The position numbers were made by a program, and so were the translations under genes. 37,924 bases of DNA, taken from Bacteroidota bacterium (GTDB lineage: Bacteria; Bacteroidota; Bacteroidia; Flavobacteriales; Weeksellaceae). Below the pieces are notes generated by a model. The model had not been told where the DNA came from, ran no database searches, and was given only the letters and a program-made list of their open reading frames with translations. Every line of letters starts with the position of its first letter. Position 1 is the stretch's first letter. Below, piece by piece: positions 33,262 to 37,924 of this stretch. The stretch spans positions 1-37,924 of the forward strand of contig JAEWIE010000033.1 of the NCBI GenBank assembly GCA_023387375.1, given 5' to 3'.

Positions 33262-35562
33262 ATGCCAACGAATACACAGCGCGACGAAAAGAATTTTAAT
33301 CAAGCAGCGCTCGATTATCATAAAGCAGAACCCGCAGGGAAAATTGAAGTGATTCCGTCAAAACCCCATTCTTCAGCTCGTGATTTGTCACTTGCTTATT
33401 CTCCAGGGGTGGCAATTCCTTGTCTAGAAATAGAAAAGAACCCCCAAACGGTTTATGATTACACGGGAAAAGGAAATCTTGTTGCTGTAATTTCAAATGG
33501 AACGGCAGTTCTTGGACTTGGTGATATTGGAGCAGAGGCTTCAAAACCGGTCATGGAAGGGAAAGGTCTGCTTTTTAAAATCTTCGCAGACATAAACGTG
33601 TTTGATATTGAAATTAATGAAAAGGATCCTGACAAGTTTATCGAGATTGTGAAAGGTATTGCCCCTACATTTGGAGGAATTAACCTGGAAGACATCAAAG
33701 CACCAGAAGCCTTTTATATCGAACAACGTCTAAAGAATGAACTAAATATTCCGTTAATGCATGATGATCAGCACGGAACGGCCATTATTTCAGCTGCGGC
33801 CTTGCTAAATGCATTAGAGTTAGCCGACAAGTCCATTGAAAACGTGAAGATGGTAGTGAATGGTGCTGGAGCAGCGGCAATCGCTTGTTCTAAACTCTAC
33901 GTGGCATTAGGACTTAAGAAGGAAAATATTCTAATGTGCGATAGCAAAGGGGTGATTAACGAGAGACGTGAAAATTTGACGCCAGAAAAATTAGATTTTA
34001 TTGCGAAGACTGATAAAAATACACTCGAAGAAGCCTTAAAGGGTGCCGATGTATTTGTTGGACTCTCGAAAGGAAATGTAATGTCCCCTGAGATGTTACT
34101 CTCTATGGCAGAGAATCCAATTGTTTTTGGACTCGCGAATCCAACACCTGAAATTGATTATAATCTTGCAATTGAGACAAGAAAGGATGTGATCATGGCG
34201 ACGGGACGTAGTGATTTTCCTAATCAGGTGAATAATGTTCTTGGTTTCCCTTATATCTTTAGAGGGGCGCTCGATGTACAATCAAATTGCATTAACGAAG
34301 CGATGAAACTCGCGGCCGTAAAAGCGATTGCAGATTTAGCAAAAGAATCCGTACCTGAAGCCGTTGTTTTAGCCTACAACCTAAGCAATTTACAGTTTGG
34401 ACGTGAGTATTTCATTCCAAAGCCATTTGACAATCGTCTTATCACCAAAGTATCCGTCGCTGTAGCCAAAGCGGCAATGGAAAGTGGTGTTGCCGCAAAA
34501 CCTATTGCGGATTTTGAGGAATACGAAAATAGATTGTTAGATCGAATGGGTAGAGATGAGCGCCTTATTCGAATGATGCAGAATAGAGCAAGATCGAATC
34601 CGAAGAGAGTTACGTTAGGTAATGCGGAGGAATACAATGTACTTAAGGCTGCACAGATTCTATACGAAGAAGGAATTGCAAAACCGATCCTTATGGGGGA
34701 AAAGAAATACATTTTATCCCAGATGGAAAAATTCGGTATTAATTTAGATTTGCCAATTGTGGACCCAGGAGATGCTGACCAAGAGGAAAACCGGAAAAAA
34801 TACCGTGAAACACTTTGGAAACTTCGTCAAAGAAAAGGGATGAATGAGTACAAGGCAAAACGATTAGTTAGACAGCGAGACTATTTTGGTCCCTTAATGC
34901 TAACTCATGGTGATACGGATGCCTTAATAGTAGGTTTTTCCAAAAATTACTCGTCTAATATTAGACCTATACTTCAAGTCGTGGGCAAAGAAAACGGAGT
35001 TAACAAAATTGCTTCCATGATGATGGTCCTTACTGGAAAGAAAACACCTATGTTTTTTGCCGACACTTCTATTAACCCTAATCCAAGTACTGAGGATCTC
35101 GTGAATATTGCGAAAATGTCAGAAATGACCGTGAAATCTTTTGCGATCGAACCGCGAATTGCCATGCTTGCCTATGAGAATTTCTCAGGCGTTTCTGAAA
35201 CGTCGAAAAAAGTAGCAAAAGCGGTAAGTATTTTACATGAGAAGTTTCCTAAAATGATTGTAGATGGTGAAATTCAACCCGATTTCGCCATGAATGCCGA
35301 CCATTTAGCAGACTATCCATTCTCAAAACTTGGAACGACGCCAGCCAATACATTTGTTTTCCCTAATTTGGAGAGTGCAAACCTTTCCTATAAGATTATA
35401 AGAGGAATGAACAAAGCACAGGTGGTAGGTCCAATCTTGATGGGACTTAAACATCCAGTGCATGTACTTCAGATGAGATCTAGTGTAGAAGAGATTGTAA
35501 ACCTTGCTACAGTAGCAGTTTTAGATGCGCAGCGTCGCGAAGACCAAAGCAAAACCAAATAA
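33262..35562 (+). CDS. maeB: NADP-dependent malic enzyme with phosphotransacetylase domain
   Basis: A 766-residue two-domain enzyme that converts malate to pyruvate and CO2 with NADP. The malic domain (about 10-420) shows ARDLSLAYSPGVAIPCLEI, LMHDDQHGTAI and the nucleotide loop NGAGAAAIAC. The C-terminal 330 residues are the phosphotransacetylase-like domain (YFGPLMLTHGDTDALIVGFS), usually regulatory in this class. The length matches the family. Ten bases separate it from ruvA. Confidence 0.93.
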   Translation: MPTNTQRDEKNFNQAALDYHKAEPAGKIEVIPSKPHSSARDLSLAYSPGVAIPCLEIEKNPQTVYDYTGKGNLVAVISNGTAVLGLGDIGAEASKPVMEGKGLLFKIFADINVFDIEINEKDPDKFIEIVKGIAPTFGGINLEDIKAPEAFYIEQRLKNELNIPLMHDDQHGTAIISAAALLNALELADKSIENVKMVVNGAGAAAIACSKLYVALGLKKENILMCDSKGVINERRENLTPEKLDFIAKTDKNTLEEALKGADVFVGLSKGNVMSPEMLLSMAENPIVFGLANPTPEIDYNLAIETRKDVIMATGRSDFPNQVNNVLGFPYIFRGALDVQSNCINEAMKLAAVKAIADLAKESVPEAVVLAYNLSNLQFGREYFIPKPFDNRLITKVSVAVAKAAMESGVAAKPIADFEEYENRLLDRMGRDERLIRMMQNRARSNPKRVTLGNAEEYNVLKAAQILYEEGIAKPILMGEKKYILSQMEKFGINLDLPIVDPGDADQEENRKKYRETLWKLRQRKGMNEYKAKRLVRQRDYFGPLMLTHGDTDALIVGFSKNYSSNIRPILQVVGKENGVNKIASMMMVLTGKKTPMFFADTSINPNPSTEDLVNIAKMSEMTVKSFAIEPRIAMLAYENFSGVSETSKKVAKAVSILHEKFPKMIVDGEIQPDFAMNADHLADYPFSKLGTTPANTFVFPNLESANLSYKIIRGMNKAQVVGPILMGLKHPVHVLQMRSSVEEIVNLATVAVLDAQRREDQSKTK

Positions 35563-35571
35563 GAAACGAAA

Positions 35572-36156
35572 ATGATTTATTCGCTAAGAGGAAAAGTGCA
35601 AGAACTCACCCCAACGTCCGTGGTTATGGAACTCTCGGGCATTGGTTATTACGTGGGGATAAGTCTTCAAACTTCCAAAGAATTAGCATTAGGAAAGGAG
35701 AGCTTTCTATTCATTCATCAAATATTTCGTGAAGATGCAAATCTCCTTTTTGGGTTTCATTCACTTCAGGAAAAGCAAATGTTCAATCATCTCATAAGTG
35801 TTTCCGGTGTGGGACCTTCTTCTGCCATGATCATGCTCTCTTCGCTTTCATTGCCAGAGATTGCGGCTGCAATTCAGTCTGGGAATAGTGCGCAGCTACA
35901 AAAGGTAAAAGGTATAGGTGCGAAAACTGCTCAGCGGATCATTGTTGATTTACGTGATAAAGTGAACCAAGTCGATTTACAAAGTGTAGAGCTTGGAAGT
36001 ACTTCTTCACGGGCAGCGAAGGAGGAGGCGCTTTCTGCGCTTGAAGTTTTGGGTATTCCCAAACGAACCTCGGAGAAGATTGCAGATAGGCTGCTGAAAC
36101 AAGAGCCAGAAATGGCGGTTGAGGATCTAGTAAAGCAAATTTTAAAAAGTCTTTAA
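35572..36156 (+). CDS. ruvA: Holliday junction helicase subunit RuvA
   Basis: A 194-residue DNA-binding subunit of RuvAB, which moves Holliday junctions. The N-terminal OB fold (1-62), two helix-hairpin-helix motifs (SGVGPSSAMIML at about 82, VKGIGAKTAQRI at about 112) and the C-terminal domain III (about 150-194) are all present. In F. johnsoniae and relatives the large sprA gene follows; here the next gene is gcvH after 115 bases. Confidence 0.95.
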   Translation: MIYSLRGKVQELTPTSVVMELSGIGYYVGISLQTSKELALGKESFLFIHQIFREDANLLFGFHSLQEKQMFNHLISVSGVGPSSAMIMLSSLSLPEIAAAIQSGNSAQLQKVKGIGAKTAQRIIVDLRDKVNQVDLQSVELGSTSSRAAKEEALSALEVLGIPKRTSEKIADRLLKQEPEMAVEDLVKQILKSL

Positions 36157-36271
36157 GGCATATCCGGGTTTACAACTTTATAGATATTTTAGCATGCAAA
36201 ATGCATCCTTATAATTTGTAGCATATAGATAATTAAAGTAAATTTGAAATCGATAATTAAATATTGGGAAA

Positions 36272-36649
36272 ATGAATACACCATCAGAATTAAAGTACAC
36301 AAAAGACCACGAGTGGGTTAAAATTGAAGGAAACGTTGCGACGATCGGAATTACAGATTTCGCCCAAGGAGAACTTGGCGATATCGTATTTGTCGATGTG
36401 GATACCTTGGACGACGAACTTTCCGCAGGCGATGTGTTTGGAAGTGTAGAGGCAGTGAAAACTGTTTCTGATCTTTTTTTACCGATGTCGGGAACTGTGA
36501 CAGAGTTTAACTCTCAATTAGAAGATCAACCAGAACTGCTGAATTCTGATCCGTATGGGGAAGGGTGGATTATTAAGTTAGCCATCGCAGAGGATGTAGA
36601 CAAATCTGAGCTTCTAACCGCAGAAGAATACCAAGCGACACTTGGATAA
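36272..36649 (+). CDS. gcvH: glycine cleavage system H protein
   Basis: A 125-residue lipoyl carrier that shuttles the aminomethyl group between P and T proteins. The lipoylation site is K63 in SVEAVKTVSDL; YTKDHEWVKIEG at the start and NSDPYGEGWIIKL near the end are classic. The partner genes gcvP and gcvT are not in the window. It overlaps the VanZ-like gene by 8 bases. Confidence 0.95.
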   Translation: MNTPSELKYTKDHEWVKIEGNVATIGITDFAQGELGDIVFVDVDTLDDELSAGDVFGSVEAVKTVSDLFLPMSGTVTEFNSQLEDQPELLNSDPYGEGWIIKLAIAEDVDKSELLTAEEYQATLG

Positions 36650-37010
36650 GGTTTCAAAATTATTTAGTAAGATATTGCCCATTTATTGGGCATTTCTTAC
36701 TTATATGCTTTTGCGTCCTGGGGTGGAGAATCCTGATATGTGGTTTTTGTTCCCAGGAATAGATAAGGTTGTGCATATGTTAATCTTTTCTATGCTTGCC
36801 TTTTGTTTCCTTTGCGCCTTTCCAAAAATTAAATTTATGACCTTTCTACAGGTGATGCTTCTTTATGCGCTGCTCACTGAGATCTTACAAGATGAGATGG
36901 GGCTGGGGCGTTCCCTTGAGTTTTATGATTTAGTTGCGGACTCTGTGGGGATCGTAGTAGGCTACTTCGTTTTCAAAAAAATTAAGTCCATATCATTTAG
37001 ACTTAAATAG
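36642..37010 (+). CDS. VanZ family membrane protein
   Basis: A 122-residue protein with three to four membrane helices and the VanZ pattern FPGIDKVVHMLIFSMLAF and SLEFYDLVADSVGIVVGYF. The TTG at 36642 is the only start in the available frame that overlaps gcvH; a start at the internal methionine near residue 21 would remove the first helix. The function of VanZ proteins here is unknown. A strong terminator follows at once. Confidence 0.8.
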   Translation: MDKVSKLFSKILPIYWAFLTYMLLRPGVENPDMWFLFPGIDKVVHMLIFSMLAFCFLCAFPKIKFMTFLQVMLLYALLTEILQDEMGLGRSLEFYDLVADSVGIVVGYFVFKKIKSISFRLK

Positions 37011-37034
37011 ACTCCCGGAAGGGAGTTTCTTTTT
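37011..37034 (+). terminator. terminator after gcvH-vanZ
   Basis: ACTCCC (37011-37016), loop GGAA, GGGAGT (37021-37026), then TTCTTTTT. It starts directly after the stop codon. Confidence 0.9.
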
Positions 37035-37059
37035 ACGCGACTACCGCTTTTATTTCTCC

Positions 37060-37111
37060 TATAATGCTACACTATAATACTACACTATAATACTACACTA
37101 TAATAGTACAC
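37060..37111. repeat. four tandem 13-bp repeats
   Basis: TATAATGCTACAC, TATAATACTACAC twice, and TATAATAGTACAC follow each other without spacers, and a partial TATTATAATGAC comes next. About 790 bases upstream of the 16S gene. The units look like E. coli -10 boxes but not like Bacteroidetes promoters. The stretch from 37112 to 37440 holds no gene. Confidence 0.85.
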
Positions 37112-37445
37112 TATTATAATGACTATAAAAAGTACTCTATATAGTAGGTCTTCTATCTTACTTAGATTCCAATCTATTTTGATCCTTAGACTTATTTAGT
37201 GATAAGATTCTCTATTTATATTACGCATTGCTTAGACTTTTGGCTTTGGAGCTCGCATGATTGCGGATTTTTAAGGTTCCATATTTAAGACTCCTGGACT
37301 CGATTTACGCATGAAATCTAGAAAAACAAGGAGATTCCAGCGGCTTAAATACATTGTGGATAACTTCGAATTGACAATAAATAGTTGGTTGTCAGCTCTT
37401 TTTATAAGCCCGTTCTCCACATCGAAAAATTGAGTACGATTTTCC

Positions 37446-37477
37446 TTGTTTGGCGTGGATTCTTTGACCTATCTTTG
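37446..37477 (+). promoter_or_regulatory. possible rRNA promoter, distal
   Basis: TATCTTTG at 37470-37477 with TTG 21 bases or TTTG 17 bases upstream; spacing is off the ideal 19, so weaker than the two downstream. Confidence 0.45.
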
Positions 37478-37549
37478 CAGTCACTTAACAGTGGAGCAGA
37501 AGGTATTTAAAAGACATTAAAAAACAATCTAAAAATTTTGTAAAATAAA

Positions 37550-37580
37550 TTTGCAGATATGAAATAAACCCCTATCTTTG
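37550..37580 (+). promoter_or_regulatory. rRNA promoter P1
   Basis: TTTG at 37550-37553, exactly 19 bases, TATCTTTG at 37573-37580: a full match to the Bacteroidetes consensus, about 320 bases before 16S. Confidence 0.8.
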
Positions 37581-37721
37581 CAATCCGAAATCGAAAGAAC
37601 GTAGGAGCGCAGGAGTAAACGAGAGAGAAGATGTAGAGGGAGATAGAGGTTATGGAGTTTGGTTTTTTTTAGGTCGTGAGACGCTCAAAAAAAACTTTTT
37701 TAAAAAAAACTTCAAAAACAT

Positions 37722-37752
37722 TTTGTCAGTTAAAATAAAGTTTATACTTTTG
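37722..37752 (+). promoter_or_regulatory. rRNA promoter P2
   Basis: TTTG at 37722-37725, exactly 19 bases, TACTTTTG at 37745-37752, preceded by A/T runs like an UP element. Transcription would start about 140 bases before 16S. Confidence 0.85.
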
Positions 37753-37898
37753 CACTCGCAAATCAGATGAAACGACAGAAGTAGTTTGAAGAGCGAAAGG
37801 AATAGAAGATCATTGAAAATACAATAACAACAACCAAGTAAGGAAAAACATATAAAACCAAGGCGAAGTCAAAACTTTGAGCGAAGTCAAACAAACAT

Positions 37899-37924
37899 AC
37901 AATGGAGAGTTTGATCCTGGCTCA
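37899..37924 (+). rRNA. 16S ribosomal RNA, 5' end only
   Basis: GGAGAGTTTGATCCTGGCTCA is the universal start of bacterial 16S rRNA; the window stops in it. The exact mature 5' end is estimated. Confidence 0.97.

Noticed and set aside
37060..37111. Promoter array because of TATAAT
   Set aside because: Bacteroidetes promoters use TAnnTTTG; no TTTG boxes at the right distance.

Overview
The window looks like chromosomal DNA of a flavobacterium (Bacteroidetes, order Flavobacteriales). The base composition is AT-rich. Several promoters follow the Bacteroidetes pattern (TTTG, 19 bases, TAnnTTTG), for example in front of the rRNA. The gene families are typical of the group: DUF3853, DUF3810, a FucP-type sugar transporter, a malic enzyme-phosphotransacetylase fusion, and ruvA near gcvH and a VanZ gene. 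The left edge lies at an IS1595 transposase and the right edge 24 bases into a 16S rRNA gene. Both are repeats that usually end a draft contig, so the window is probably one assembled contig.

Region 1 (1-4050) is mobile-element debris: an IS1595 transposase, an orphan gene, an IS110 element with a candidate bridge-RNA hairpin, and a single-gene cassette between long palindromes. The cassette abuts a truncated ssb gene.

Region 2 (about 3950-15156) is an integrated plasmid-like element. It has a truncated ssb, a block of inverted repeats, a TOPRIM primase, an iteron origin (seven 17-bp direct repeats, three perfect DnaA boxes and an AT-rich stretch), a Rep initiator, a DnaD-like protein, two DUF3853 genes, a divergent repressor with a palindromic operator, a tyrosine integrase, and a two-gene restriction-modification cargo (Eco57I-type methylase plus PD-(D/E)XK protein). 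The cargo runs into a 158-bp attachment-site-like sequence.

Region 3 (15157-26648) is a stress and DNA-repair block. It ends in a second copy of the 158-bp sequence, of identical length and about 73% identical without gaps. A leftward cluster (SDR, SpoIIAA-like, flavin-binding stress protein, Dps) faces away from a rightward cluster: an amine-oxidase-like pseudogene, then the ligase-associated DNA damage response set (MBL exonuclease, ATP-dependent ligase, Lhr-type helicase, a PD-(D/E)XK MmcB-like protein and the PdeM phosphoesterase), and a photolyase remnant. Four of these genes carry lesions (lost ATG, frameshift, frameshift plus stops, large truncation), while the ligase-associated set is open throughout. 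It has no integrase of its own, so it may be an island moved in trans by the neighbouring integrase; this is inference.

Region 4 (27163-37924) is ordinary core chromosome: a possible small RNA, a sugar-uptake operon (MFS, ROK kinase, DUF3810), an acyltransferase with a GtrA protein, an N-acetylglucosamine-kinase-like gene, maeB, ruvA, gcvH, vanZ-like, and a long rRNA leader with tandem 13-bp repeats and two or three promoters. The large gliding/type IX secretion gene sprA, which sits between ruvA and gcvH in other flavobacteria, is absent from that place.
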